A stretch of DNA of 64,000 nucleotides from Metridium senile (lineage: Eukaryota; Cnidaria; Anthozoa; Actiniaria; Metridiidae), in the NCBI GenBank assembly GCA_949775045.1, contig OX459100.1:20069768-20133767 (forward strand), written 5' to 3'. The translations under genes and the position numbers were made by a program. Below the pieces are notes generated by a model. It was not told the DNA's origin. It was given only the letters and a program-made list of their open reading frames with translations, and ran no database searches. Positions 28,101 to 44,284 of this stretch are shown here, one piece after another. Position 1 is the first letter of the stretch, and each line of letters opens with the position of its first letter.

Positions 28101-31100
28101 CGATCCCAACAAATTTTAATTTTAATATATGAAATAGATATCTAAAGTATGATTTTTTTATTTGTGATAATTGAAAGAATACCAAAGTTTTCATTAGACT
28201 AAAAGAATCATCTACTTTTAGTAGTGTTGAACACTCTATTTTATACATTTTACTTAGTCATGTACAGCTAAGAGCGGCTACAGATAGCTTTTACAAATTC
28301 TATTTTTTGGCTACTTCCCCAAATATGATTTCATATGATTTTTGATATGTTGTAGAGGAAGGTTTTCGGATGGGAAAAACGTTAAAAAACCTTCTGTTGC
28401 AATTATATAGTGGTGGGTTGACCCATTTTTTCCGATAAAATGGCTGGACTATATTCCATGTTCAAATCGAGTAACGGGAAACAAATTTCGAAAACTAAAC
28501 AATAGTGAGTTCTACGTGTTCACGATTCAGGTGTTTTGACTGTAATAATGTGAATAAAATTGTGAGTACGCCAATTAGTACTTCATTTTAGTCGTTGAAT
28601 TTGCAAATTATTTATCTACTGCTTTTTTAATTATTTTATTTATAGTTAAAATAAATAGAACACAAAAAGCAAAAAAAAACCACACACATACACAGAGGAG
28701 AGGAACGGATTAAAGAGGAGGGAGAAACAGCAAAAATAAATAGGGAGAAAAAAGAGAGAAAAGAGAAAGAGAGGTAGAAAGAGATAATAATTTATTTATT
28801 TAATAATTTATTCTTTAGTTTTAAGTGTCAATTCAATATAATACTTAAAATTCTTCGTCTATAAACCTGTCGTCCGTCTTACTATATCTCCTTGAAATGT
28901 TGTGTTAGCGTTTTTATGGTTTTCTTTTTCTATTAGTTTGTGAACATCACCAAGATAGCAACGTTTCAAGGTTAGTAATCGGGGTAGCTTTTAGTTTTTC
29001 CCGTTTCAAGTATATTTTTCGATGCTTTTCTGTGACATAAAGAGAATGGTGGAATGAAACACGTGACCATGTCCTGCAAAGGGCCTATTATTGAACTATA
29101 AGGTCTTATTGGCCTGATTAATATTGTAATATTATTTGGGCCATTTTTATGCGAACAGCTTATCTCTGAAATACAAACTATTAAATGGTTCAAATTTGTA
29201 CCATTTGCACTCACTCACATGAATAGCCTCAATAGCTTATATTTATGAAGAACAAAGAAAATCAGGGAGGAGGGAGAAATGGTCGAAAAAATTAGGGAGG
29301 AGGGAGAAAAACGGTATCAGATTTGGGAGGAAGGATATTTTAATCCCTGTTTCTGTCCCCTCCACACATGCATGAAATACGAATTACTTAATTCTAGTAC
29401 TCCGGTGTGATTGATATGATTATGAAACAATTTTCGATCCCAACAAATTTTAATTTTAATATATGAAATAGATATCTAAAGTATGATTTTTTTATTTGTG
29501 ATAATTGAAAGAATACCAAAGTTTTCATTAGACTAAAAGAATCATCTACTTTTAGTAGTGTTGAACACTCTATTTTATACATTTTACTTAGTCATGTACA
29601 GCTAAGAGCGGCTACAGATAGCTTTTACAAATTCTATTTTTTGGCTACTTCCCCAAATATGATTTCATATGATTTTTGATATGTTGTAGAGGAAGGTTTT
29701 CGGATGGGAAAAACGTTAAAAAACCTTCTGTTGCAATTATATAGTGGTGGGTTGACCCATTTTTTCCGATAAAATGGCTGGACTATATTCCATGTTCAAA
29801 TCGAGTAACGGGAAACAAATTTCGAAAACTAAACAATAGTGAGTTCTACGTGTTCACGATTCAGGTGTTTTGACTGTAATAATGTGAATAAAATTGTGAG
29901 TACGCCAATTAGTACTTCATTTTAGTCGTTGAATTTGCAAATTATTTATCTACTGCTTTTTTAATTATTTTATTTATAGTTAAAATAAATAGAACACAAA
30001 AAGCAAAAAAAAACCACACACATACACAGAGGAGAGGAACGGATTAAAGAGGAGGGAGAAACAGCAAAAATAAATAGGGAGAAAAAAGAGAGAAAAGAGA
30101 AAGAGAGGTAGAAAGAGATAATAATTTATTTATTTAATAATTTATTCTTTAGTTTTAAGTGTCAATTCAATATAATACTTAAAATTCTTCGTCTATAAAC
30201 CTGTCGTCCGTCTTACTATATCTCCTTGAAATGTTGTGTTAGCGTTTTTATGGTTTTCTTTTTCTATTAGTTTGTGAACATCACCAAGATAGCAACGTTT
30301 CAAGGTTAGTAATCGGGGTAGCTTTTAGTTTTTCCCGTTTCAAGTATATTTTTCGATGCTTTTCTGTGACATAAAGAGAATGGTGGAATGAAACACGTGA
30401 CCATGTCCTGCAAAGGGCCTATTATTGAACTATAAGGTCTTATTGGCCTGATTAATATTGTAATATTATTTGGGCCATTTTTATGCGAACAGCTTATCTC
30501 TGAAATACAAACTATTAAATGGTTCAAATTTGTACCATTTGCACTCACTCACATGAATAGCCTCAATAGCTTATATTTATGAAGAACAAAGAAAATCAGG
30601 GAGGAGGGAGAAATGGTCGAAAAAATTAGGGAGGAGGGAGAAAAACGGTATCAGATTTGGGAGGAAGGATATTTTAATCCCTGTTTCTGTCCCCTCCACA
30701 CATGCATGAAATACGAATTACTTAATTCTAGTACTCCGGTGTGATTGATATGATTATGAAACAATTTTCGATCCCAACAAATTTTAATTTTAATATATGA
30801 AATAGATATCTAAAGTATGATTTTTTTATTTGTGATAATTGATAGAATACCAAAGTTTTCATTAGACTAAAAGAATCATCTACTTTTAGTAGTGTTGAAC
30901 ACTCTATTTTATACATTTTACTTAGTCATGTACAGCTAAGAGCGGCTACAGATAGCTTTTACAAATTCTATTTTTTGGCTACTTCCCCAAATATGATTTC
31001 ATATGATTTTTGATATGTTGTAGAGGAAGGTTTTCGAATGGGAAAAACGTTAAAAAACCTTCTGTTGCAATTATATAGTGGTGGGTTGACCCATTTTTTC

Positions 31101-32288
31101 CGATAAAATGGCTGGACTATATTCCATGTTCAAATCGAGTAACGGGAAACAAATTTCGAAAACTAAACAATAGTGAGTTCTACGTGTTCACGATTCAGGT
31201 GTTTTGACTGTAATAATGTGAATAAAATTGTGAGTACGCCAATTAGTACTTCATTTTAGTCGTTGAATTTGCAAATTATTTATCTACTGCTTTTTTAATT
31301 ATTTTATTTATAGTTAAAATAAATAGAACACAAAAAGCAAAAAAAAAACACACACATACACAGAGGAGAGGAACGGATTAAAGAGGAGGGAGAAACAGCA
31401 AAAATAAATAGGGAGAAAAAAGAGAGAAAAGAGAAAGAGAGGTAGAAAGAGATAATAATTTATTTATTTAATAATTTATTCTTTAGTTTTAAGTGTCAAT
31501 TCAATATAATACTTAAAATTCTTCGTCTATAAACCTGTCGTCCGTCTTACTATATCTCCTTGAAATGTTGTGTTAGCGTTTTTATGGTTTTCTTTTTCTA
31601 TTAGTTTGTGAACATCACCAAGATAGCAACGTTTCAAGGTTAGTAATCGGGGTAGCTTTTAGTTTTTCCCGTTTCAAGTATATTTTTCGATGCTTTTCTG
31701 TGACATAAAGAGAATGGTGGAATGAAACACGTGACCATGTCCTGCAAAGGGCCTATTATTGAACTATAAGGTCTTATTGGCCTGATTAATATTGTAATAT
31801 TATTTGGGCCATTTTTATGCGAACAGCTTATCTCTGAAATACAAACTATTAAATGGTTCAAATTTGTACCATTTGCACTCACTCACATGAATAGCCTCAA
31901 TAGCTTATATTTATGAAGAACAAAGAAAATCAGGGAGGAGGGAGAAATGGTCGAAAAAATTAGGGAGGAGGGAGAAAAACGGTATCAGATTTGGGAGGAA
32001 GGATATTTTAATCCCTGTTTCTGTCCCCTCCACACATGCATGAAATACGAATTACTTAATTCTAGTACTCCGGTGTGATTGATATGATTATGAAACAATT
32101 TTCGATCCCAACAAATTTTAATTTTAATATATGAAATAGATATCTAAAGTATGATTTTTTTTATTTGTGATAATTGATAGAATACCAAAGTTTTCATTAG
32201 ACTAAAAGAATCATCTACTTTTAGTAGTGTTGAACACTCTATTTTATACATTTTACTTAGTCATGTACAGCTAAGAGCGGCTACAGAT
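19115..32288. repeat. Satellite array: ten head-to-tail units of 1334 bp (9.9 units)
   Basis: Any landmark, for example GGTTAGTAATCGGGGTAGC, recurs every 1334 bp exactly (19634, 20968, 22302, 23636, 24970, 26304, 27638, 28972, 30306, 31640). Units are almost identical. Visible variants: A8-9CC versus A10C in the poly-A tract near unit offset 220, GATAG versus GAAAG near offset 1050, G/A at 31036, and an extra T in the last unit. The first unit is most diverged at its left edge (AATGG for AACGGG; TTTAGG for TTCAGG) and the last stops after about 1168 bp at CTACAGAT. Each unit has a polypurine stretch (about 19360-19450), a small hairpin (TAATATTGTAATATTA, about 19785) and a paired GGGAGGAGGGAG motif. 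No protein or RNA gene is recognised. The minus-strand frames of 80 and 62 codons are not preserved in the diverged relative at 13955-14285. Confidence 0.97.
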
Positions 32289-32505
<217 letters not shown>

Positions 32506-32840
32506 TTATGGTTGGTAAATTGACTATTTTATTATACCAAACTTTAACTAGTTATCAGCCAATGAAAGTGTATTTATCATTCAGTGGCCTGCCCCATTAT
32601 TGTTCTCTTTGTTGCATAATTATCGGCGGTTTGCTGTCTCTTTGAACAATATAGGCTTACCAAACTCTAGACTAATTAGTTATAATATTATCAGCCAATG
32701 AAAATGTAATTATCATTCAATAGCCTGTCCCATTATTGTTCTCTTTGTTGCATAATAATCAGCGGTTTCTTGTCTCTTTGAATATACTAACAATAGGCTT
32801 ACCAAACTCTAATTAGTTATAATTTCATCAATTCTATTTA

Positions 32841-33050
32841 GAGGAATGCTAATGAACTTGATGACATTAAACGTGTTTTTGTTGCAAATTTTCCATCGGT
32901 TGCCTGGGTAGTATAATGGCTTAAAGCGCGGATACAGCAATGCAGAAGGTCTCGGTTCGAATCCTGGCATTGGTACTCAAAGACTTTTTTCACCAAAAAT
33001 TGCTATCTAGTAAATTATTTCTAAGTCTGATGATGCTTACTAGAATGGAA
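32841..33050 (+). mobile_element. tRNA-derived SINE, copy 1
   Basis: The element starts near GAGGAATGCTAATGAACTT and contains a tRNA-like body (about 32898-32973) with an A-box-like TGGGTAGTATAATGG and a B-box GGTTCGAATCC. An unrelated tail follows (CAAAAATTGCTATCTAG, TGATGATGCTTACTAGAATG). Copies lie at 35857-36080 and, inverted, at 41197-41404. The repeated non-tRNA flanks and imperfect cloverleaf make a SINE more likely than a tRNA gene. Confidence 0.7.
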
Positions 33051-33072
33051 ATTATTAGTTGTACACACTTAA

Positions 33073-34753
33073 GGTGGCCCGGTAGTATTGACTTAGCAGG
33101 ATAAACATAATTTTGTAACGCATTATTTTGCATCTAAACTTTGTCCGATTTCTACGAAATTTACACATATAGATCACAAAACTTTGAAGTTTGAGCTAGT
33201 CATATTTTAAGTGCGATTTGTGGAAACTATAAAGAGAAATAATGTTTTTTTAAAAAGCACACGCTTTACTTAAATTGTCAATAAATCAAAACTTAGAAGA
33301 TGAATTTTTTTCTTTTTTTGAGAGAATGTTATTTGGTTATATGGATACATATTGTAGCAGTTTTATTCAAATATTGACCTTGGAAGTTTTTTTACAAACG
33401 TTTTTATATTTTTGCGCGCAAAATCAATATAAAAATACCATTGCCCATAACTCAATAAGAATTAAAACACAGTTACAAATTTACCTGTAGAAAGAAAGAC
33501 CAATACCTCTTGTAACTTCTAATCACAAAATAGCGACTTTGAAACCAACATTGCTAGCTCTGATTTCTTGAAGAGCTTGTCGACATATTGTTGTTCACTG
33601 CGTAGTGAACATTTCGAAAATATATCTACTCTATTTCTTCAATTGTTGACCTTGATTTTTTTATATAACGTAGATACATGCTTAAGAGTCATAACTGTGA
33701 AATGTGGTCTTCTGTGCTGCTCTAAAAATGACAAAATTAGCGGCCAACGTACAGCAACCACGTTGCGCGTTCATTATACCTCGTTTGACTTCCAAGGAAA
33801 ACCCTTCGCGTTATGTTAATCTACATCAACTTCACACCTTCAATAATCCGTGAACAGATTCTGCACGAGGAATGTCTTTTTTTGCGAATAGAAATAGAAA
33901 AAAGACGCAGTGTTTACGCCTGAATTGTCTCTGTATTTGCATAAAAAGACATTCCTCGTGCGGAATCTGTTCACGGATTTATATGAGGGTGTGAAGTTGA
34001 TGTAGATTAACATAACGCGAAGGGTTTTCCTTGGAAGTCAAACGAGGTATAATGAACGCGCAACGTGGTTGCTGTACGTTGGCCGCTAATTTTGTCATTT
34101 TTAGTGCAGCACAGAAGACCACATTTCACAGTTATGACTCTTAAGCATGTATCTACGTTATATAGAAAAATCAAGGTCAACAATTGAAGAAATAGAGTAG
34201 ATATATTTTCGAAATGTTCACTACGCAGTGAACAACAATATGTCGACAAGCTCTTCAAGAAATCAGAGCTAGCAATGTTGGTTTCAAAGTCGCTGTTTTG
34301 TGATTAGAAGTTACAAGAGGTATTGGTCTTTCTTTCTACAGGTAAATTTGTAACTGTGTTTTAATTCTTATTGAGTTATGGGCAATGGTATTTTTATATT
34401 GATTTTGCGCGCAAAAATATAAAAACGTTTGTAAAAAAACTTCCAAGGTCAATATTTGAATAAAACTGCTACAATATGTTTCCATATAACCAAATAACAT
34501 TCTCTCAAAAAAAGAAAAAAATTCATCTTCTACGTTTTGATTTATTGACAATTTAAGTAAAGCGTGTGCTTTTTAAAAAAACATTATTTCTCTTTATAGT
34601 TTCCACAAATCGCACTTAAAATATGACTAGCTCAAACTTCAAAGTTTTGTGATCTATATGTGTAAATTTCGTAGAAATCGGACAAAGTGTAGATGCAAAA
34701 TAATGCGTTACAAAATTATGTTTATCCTGCAAAGTCAATACTACCGGGCCACC
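33073..34753. mobile_element. Kolobok-like TTAA-flanked fold-back DNA transposon, 1681 bp
   Basis: Near-perfect inverted arms of about 830 bp start GGTGGCCCGGTAGTATTGAC and end with the reverse complement, flanked by TTAA on both sides (33069-33072, 34754-34757). The paralogous site in copy 2 of the module (about 36090-36110) has one TTAA and no element, which proves a clean insertion with TTAA duplication. Both arms carry mirrored open frames of 71 and 83 codons with no recognised domain and no transposase. Kolobok assignment is inferred from the TTAA target and the GG start; piggyBac also uses TTAA. Confidence 0.85.
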
Positions 34754-34856
34754 TTAACAGAACACACTGCAATATGTTTGATATTGCAGAGTGCGAACTG
34801 CAACATAACTAGATATCTTTGCTTTCAGACGCGGGTACTCAGCAATCAGTGATTTA

Positions 34857-35065
34857 GTGCAGAGAGAGAACAATGGGGTAGGGGGGTGAATAGTAACTAT
34901 GTATTAGATAGTTACTGAGGCCGGCAGCAATATTAGATATATTGCAGTCAGCTGAGGGCGCAGCCCGAAGCTGACTGCAATATATCTAATATTGCTAGCC
35001 GGCCGAAGTGACTATCGCATATAGTTACTATTCACTACCCTGCCCCATTGTTCTCTCTCTTGCAC
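34857..35065. mobile_element. Palindromic fold-back element with a 35-bp core stem
   Basis: Outer arms GTGCAGAGAGAGAACAATGG and CCCATTGTTCTCTCTCTTGC flank a core hairpin. There, GCAATATTAGATATATTGCA plus GTCAGCT pairs with AGCTGAC plus TGCAATATATCTAATATTGC around GAGGGCGCAGCCCG. GGCCGGC/GCCGGCC form another pair. Non-coding. Confidence 0.8.
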
Positions 35066-35253
35066 AGTAATCGCCGGTTTCTTGTGTTTTTGAATATAAT
35101 AACAATAGGCTTACCAAACTTTAACTAGTTATCAGCCAATGAAAGTGTATTTATCATTTAGTAGCCTGCCCCATTATTGTTCTCTTTGTTGCATTATAAT
35201 TATCGGCGGTTTGCTGTCTCTTTGAACAATAGGCTTACCAAACTCTAGACTAA

Positions 35254-35688
35254 AGCGGCGTTTACACGAGCAATTTTTCCTTGACAAGTTTTCCTTGACA
35301 AGGAAAAATTGCTCGTGTAGATGGAGTAAAATGAACAATTTTGTCATTGTCAAGGATGAAGTTTGCTCGTGTAGACGGACAACAAGGAAAATGTGGCAAG
35401 GAATATTAATGAGATGAGTTCCCAGTCTTTTCGTACGATCATTCAAAATAAATCATTTTGTTTTTTAATCGACAAGGAACTGGAACCAATATTATGTTAG
35501 TACTCTACTGATTGCAAGGCATTGTGGGCACAACCTAAACTTGTCAAGGAAAACTTGTTCATCATCTACACGAGCAAGGAAACCTTGTCAATATAAAATT
35601 GTCAAGGAAATCTTGCTGATCGTCTACACGAGCAATGAAAATTGTCAAGGATACTTGTCAAGGAAAAATTGCTCGTGTAAACGCCGCT
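35254..35688. mobile_element. Harbinger-like MITE, 435 bp, with TAA target duplication
   Basis: TIRs begin AGCGGCGTTTACACGAGCAA and end TTGCTCGTGTAAACGCCGCT, flanked by TAA (35251-35253 and 35689-35691). The empty site in copy 1 (near 32676) reads GACTAATTAG with a single TAA. A 3-bp TAA duplication fits PIF/Harbinger. The interior is built of repeated TTGACAAGGAAAAATTGCTC-type pieces in both orientations; no transposase. Confidence 0.85.
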
Positions 35689-35856
35689 TAATTAGTTATA
35701 ATATTATCAGCCAATGAAAATGTAATTATCATTCAATAGCCTGTCCCATTATTGTTCTCTTTGTTGCATAATAATCAGCGGTTTCTTGTCTCTTTGAATA
35801 TAATAACAATAGGCTTACCAAACTCTAATTAGTTATAATTTCATCAATTCTATTTA

Positions 35857-36080
35857 GAGGAATGCTAATGAACTTGATGACATTAAACGTGTTTTTGGTT
35901 GCAAGTTTTCCATCGGTTGCCTGGGTAGCATAATGGCTTAAAGCGCGGATACAGCAATGCAGAAGGTCTCGGTTCGAATCCTGGCATTGGTACTCAAAGT
36001 CTTTTTTCACCAAAAATCGCTATCTAGTAAATTATTTAATAAATTATAAGTCTGATGATGCTTACTAGAATGGAAATTAT
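35857..36080 (+). mobile_element. tRNA-derived SINE, copy 2
   Basis: Same structure as the element at 32841-33050 with a few differences (GTAGCATAATGG). It was carried along by the segmental duplication rather than inserted independently, since both copies share flanks. Confidence 0.7.
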
Positions 36081-36175
36081 TAGTTATACACACTTAACAA
36101 AACACACTGCAATATGTTTGATATTGCAGAGTGCGAACTGCAATATGTTTTATATTGCAGAGTGCGAACTGCAAC

Positions 36176-37243
36176 CACGGGCTGTAGGATACTCTTTGCT
36201 TCGAGTTTTGAGCAATGTTTGTTAGTGGACTAAATAAAACACAACATACTCACTTGAGGATAAATAAAATATGAATTTACTGTCGTTTGTGTTCATTTTT
36301 CTTCTGTGTTTATTAAAACGATAACAAACCGGCCATCTTGAATATACTTGTTATCAGTCCTATCGTCGTCCCCTGGCTAAAACAGGAAGCCCAAAAGTTA
36401 TATCTCCCCGTGTACTAAATACTAACAGGGTAGGATCAAACGGCTAAATCATCGTACAATACTCGATGCAAGCTGATGACGCGCCATCGCCATATAAGGA
36501 AACTACCCTGTCCCCTTCGTTCATATAAGGAAACTACCCTGTCCCCTTCATCTAAATATGGAAGTCATTGTCTGTCTTGTTTATATCAGAGCTTATCAGG
36601 GAGTCAGGGGTTTTCCTGTACATGTTTCAATGTAACAATGTTTCAATTTATTGCATGGGTTTTAATTTTAGAATTCCAACATTTATTTCTCACTCAGCAG
36701 TGAGCATTTCGCTCTTAAAAAAATGGGTTTTATCGATAATATTCGGAGAGAGATTTTATGGCATGGTTGATGGTGATTCCTCGAAGGCTCGCTAAGTTGA
36801 AAAAAATACTCGTCAACAGAATTTGGGTTGTCTGTGGTGTTTGGAAATCAGAACGAGGCTGCGAAGTGACGTAAAAGCTGGCATCAAGCTCTTGACGATT
36901 CAAACTGATCACGTGGTACAGAATCCACTAATATCATTGGCGGAGAGGGGGACAACGCCTATTTAGATCCTACCCTGTTAGTCTTTAGTACACGGGGAGA
37001 TAAAACTTTTGGGCTTCCTGTTTTAGCCAGGTGACCGCGCTCTGCCATCGGAAGATAGGACTGATAACAAGTCTAATTCAAGATGGCCAGTTTGTTTAAT
37101 ATCGTTTAAACACAGAAGGAAAATGAACACAAACGACAGTAAATTAATGTTTTATTAACCCTCAAGTGAGTATGTAGTGTTTTATTTAGTCCACTAACAA
37201 ACATTGCTCAAAACTCGAAGCAAAGAGTATCCTACAGCCCGTG
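36176..37243. mobile_element. DNA transposon remnant with TIRs of about 280 bp, 1068 bp total
   Basis: The left end is CACGGGCTGTAGGATACTCT and the right end its complement (AGAGTATCCTACAGCCCGTG). Similarity continues inward through GTTTGTTAGTGGACTAAATA, AACGACAGTAAATT, AGGACTGATAACAAG and TTTTAGCCAG to AACAGGGTAGGATC. CTGCAAC is duplicated at the ends (36169-36175, 37244-37250). The empty site in copy 1 (about 34797) has it once, followed directly by ATAACTAGATATC. A 7-8-bp duplication suggests hAT, P or Mutator type; no transposase remains in the roughly 500-bp centre. Confidence 0.82.
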
Positions 37244-37580
37244 CTGCAACATAACTAGATATCTTTGCTTTCAGACGCGGGTACTCAGCAATCAGTGATT
37301 TAGTGCAGAGAGAGAACAATGGGGTAGGGTGGTGAATAGTAACTATACGAACATATTCAAGCGGTAATTTGCATAAATTTTTTGGTCGTGGTCGGAAAAA
37401 CGAAAATCCTCATTTTCTCGAAAAGAAAATAGTTTTTGAAGAAAAAAACTTTGCCAGAGTTCTAACCTCCCTAGGGCCTATTGATATGCAAAAAATAAAG
37501 AAAATCGATTTTTTTCATATCTGCCGCGCTTGTGTTCTTGCAGTTGAACTTACAACACTGTAGAGTAAAGAACTCTAACA

Positions 37581-42385
<4,805 letters not shown>

Positions 42386-42905
42386 ATGAAATCAAGTTCT
42401 TCGAATGACCGGACTGACTACTCAAACCTAAACCCTTGACTACCAGCATGATATAGTTACATGTTGTTAAAATACATAAGTAAATGAGAAATTGTAGTGA
42501 TCAAAGATAAAAAATGTCGTTAATAAACCATATGATAAAGATCAGTATGTGTATTTATTTGTGTGCAGTATATATATATTGACAGAAAAATATAGCTAAG
42601 TAAGCATAAAAAGGAAGTATGGTCATGGTTCTTTGCACCTCCTTATGTCTTGTTAACATCGCGCAGCTGATGTATAATCTTGGCAAAGTTGTTCTAAAAA
42701 CAAATTGAACCCAAAAAAGCGTGCATATTACGGTTAAGTCTAGTGTCCATTTTTAAGCAGTTTTTTTACTTAGTTTTTTGCAATGCTTGAAAGAGTTGGT
42801 TGTAGTTTATTTGAAAATTAGATTCACCGTTATGATTGTTTGTTTTCTTTTTGCCGACGTCAAATGTTTAACACACAAACAAATGAAATCAACATAATGC
42901 TATTA
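42386..42905. other. Flank of copy D, no gene seen
   Basis: The first 240 bp continue the family 3' flank, including the poly(A) signal, and then similarity to A, B and C stops. The remainder is AT-rich and unassigned. Confidence 0.5.
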
Positions 42906-43801
42906 CCTAATTACATAACCAAAGGGCGCGGATGAGCTCGTTTTGAGCCAACGGCCAGCATGCAAAACCAAATTATGGAATAAGATTCCTCCTAACATCA
43001 GGTCTTGTGAGACAATTTCATCATTCAAACGTGAACTGAAAACTTGGCTTTTCAATCGTGCTTATAGCATGCTTTAACTTTCCATATTTTATAATGTATC
43101 CGTCCAATTTTGAATTTTCATTAATATTTTAAATTGTTCTTATTAAATTTTTACAAACTTTTTAAGATATTATTTCCTTTTATCTTATTGATATCAATTT
43201 GTGAAGCGTTGTTGAAATTACATTAATTGACACTATAGAAAACATTGTATAATTATTGTATTAAAACTGAAGCTTTGTTGAGCGACGTCGAATTAAGGAC
43301 AAGATTTCAAGCGAACTAAGGAACAAACTGCTATAAGTCAGTAAGGAATTCAAGGCAAGTAGGAGGAGTTAGTTTCAAGTGGAAAGTGTAAAATGGACTG
43401 TGGTTATGAAATTAATGGACTGCTTGATTACAAAGGAGTAACACTACTGAGACAAATTCTAATCAATGTTTTGAATTATTTATTTCTCTCTATCAGATGA
43501 CATCTTTGATGTTGACTCATACTGCACTTGGTCACTGGTTCGCCAGTGTCCTTGTTACAGATTATTTTATTAGATTTATTTTCATTCATTAATTTAGCTT
43601 TAACAAAAATTATCTTTTCACATTACATGTAATTTTCTTTCAAATTTTTATGTATTATTTATGGCGGGAGACGTCTTGCATGGGACTTAGAGTCCCGGCG
43701 TTTGCGCTTTCCCCTTTGGGTGATTGAAATGTTTAGTATTGTAAATTTTCTTTAATTTTTAACTTAGTAGTTATCACTCAATAAAATTGTTTAAAAAAAA
43801 A
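42906..43801 (+). mobile_element. 5'-truncated LINE: reverse-transcriptase C-terminus plus 3' UTR
   Basis: The frame near 42970-43077 reads KLWNKIPPNIRSC, SSFKRELKTWLFNRAYSML then stop. This is the characteristic end of non-LTR retrotransposon polymerases (pattern W-N-x-L/I-P ... S-F-K-R-x-L-K-x-x-L). It is followed by about 700 bp of AT-rich 3' UTR with AATAAA (about 43780) and a terminal A-run at about 43793. Upstream polymerase sequence is missing, as expected for 5' truncation. Confidence 0.75.
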
Positions 43802-43880
43802 TAAGAAACATAAATTCTTATGTAGATAGTTATATTTTTTATATTCAATTCGTCTTTGATATACAGTATTAGTTCAATTG

Positions 43881-44284
43881 GCCTTTTCCATATCGAGCAA
43901 GGGACTGGGTACGAGTGTGAAAAACTAATTTAATTATGGTCCCAGAAAAAATAACCCCGTCTCATGGGAGAGTAACCAAATATAAGCTTATTGACCAAGT
44001 TTCAGAACGTTTGGCTAAATAGAAAAAAAATTATGAGCATCCAAACTCTGCCAAAATTACAGAGAAATGTATGATGTCCTTCCAAAACGTCCTTCCAAAC
44101 TATACATTCTTTGTATTTTCGAAAAAAATTAAAATACCATAACTTCGTTGCAATTTGCATAAGCTTGTTCAAACTTTCAATTCTTACTAATTTGTATTTG
44201 TTCTTTAGTGTGAAGGGGTTTATTTTTGAATTAAATTAATTTTGAGAAACTTGGTTCCAGTCCCTTGCTCGATATGAAAAAGGC
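43881..44284. mobile_element. TIR element, about 404 bp
   Basis: CCTTTTCCATATCGAGCAAG with GGACTGG at the left is mirrored by CCAGTCC and CTTGCTCGATATGAAAAAGG at the right (one mismatch). The interior shows no open frame of note. Confidence 0.75.

Larger units (their letters stand above)
32535..34900. repeat. Segmental duplication module, copy 1
   Basis: Order: CCAAACTTTAACTAGTTATC, AGCCAATGAAAGTGTATTTA, a second AGCCAATGAAAATG block, a tRNA-like SINE, then CACTGCAATATG and GATATCTTTGCTTTCAG up to GGTGAATAGTAACTAT. The same order is found at 35112-37346. Copy 1 carries the TTAA-flanked element at 33073-34753 that copy 2 lacks. Confidence 0.85.
35112..37346. repeat. Segmental duplication module, copy 2
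   Basis: It matches 32535-34900 in order and orientation. It contains two elements missing from copy 1 (35254-35688 and 36176-37243) and lacks the copy 1 element. Confidence 0.85.

Noticed and set aside
19634..31882. Repeated minus-strand reading frames of 80 and 62 codons in every satellite unit
   Set aside because: They are identical only because the units are. The diverged relative at 13955-14285 has non-triplet indels across the region, the last unit breaks the 62-codon frame with one extra T, and no signal, domain or splice pattern supports coding.
19115..32288. CRISPR array or multigene cluster
   Set aside because: Units are 1334 bp, contiguous and lack unique spacers, and the context is clearly an animal nuclear genome.
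32898..32973. Possible tRNA gene
   Set aside because: The B box is good but the acceptor and anticodon arms do not pair as a tRNA, and the same sequence recurs with non-tRNA flanks in three places, so it is a SINE head.
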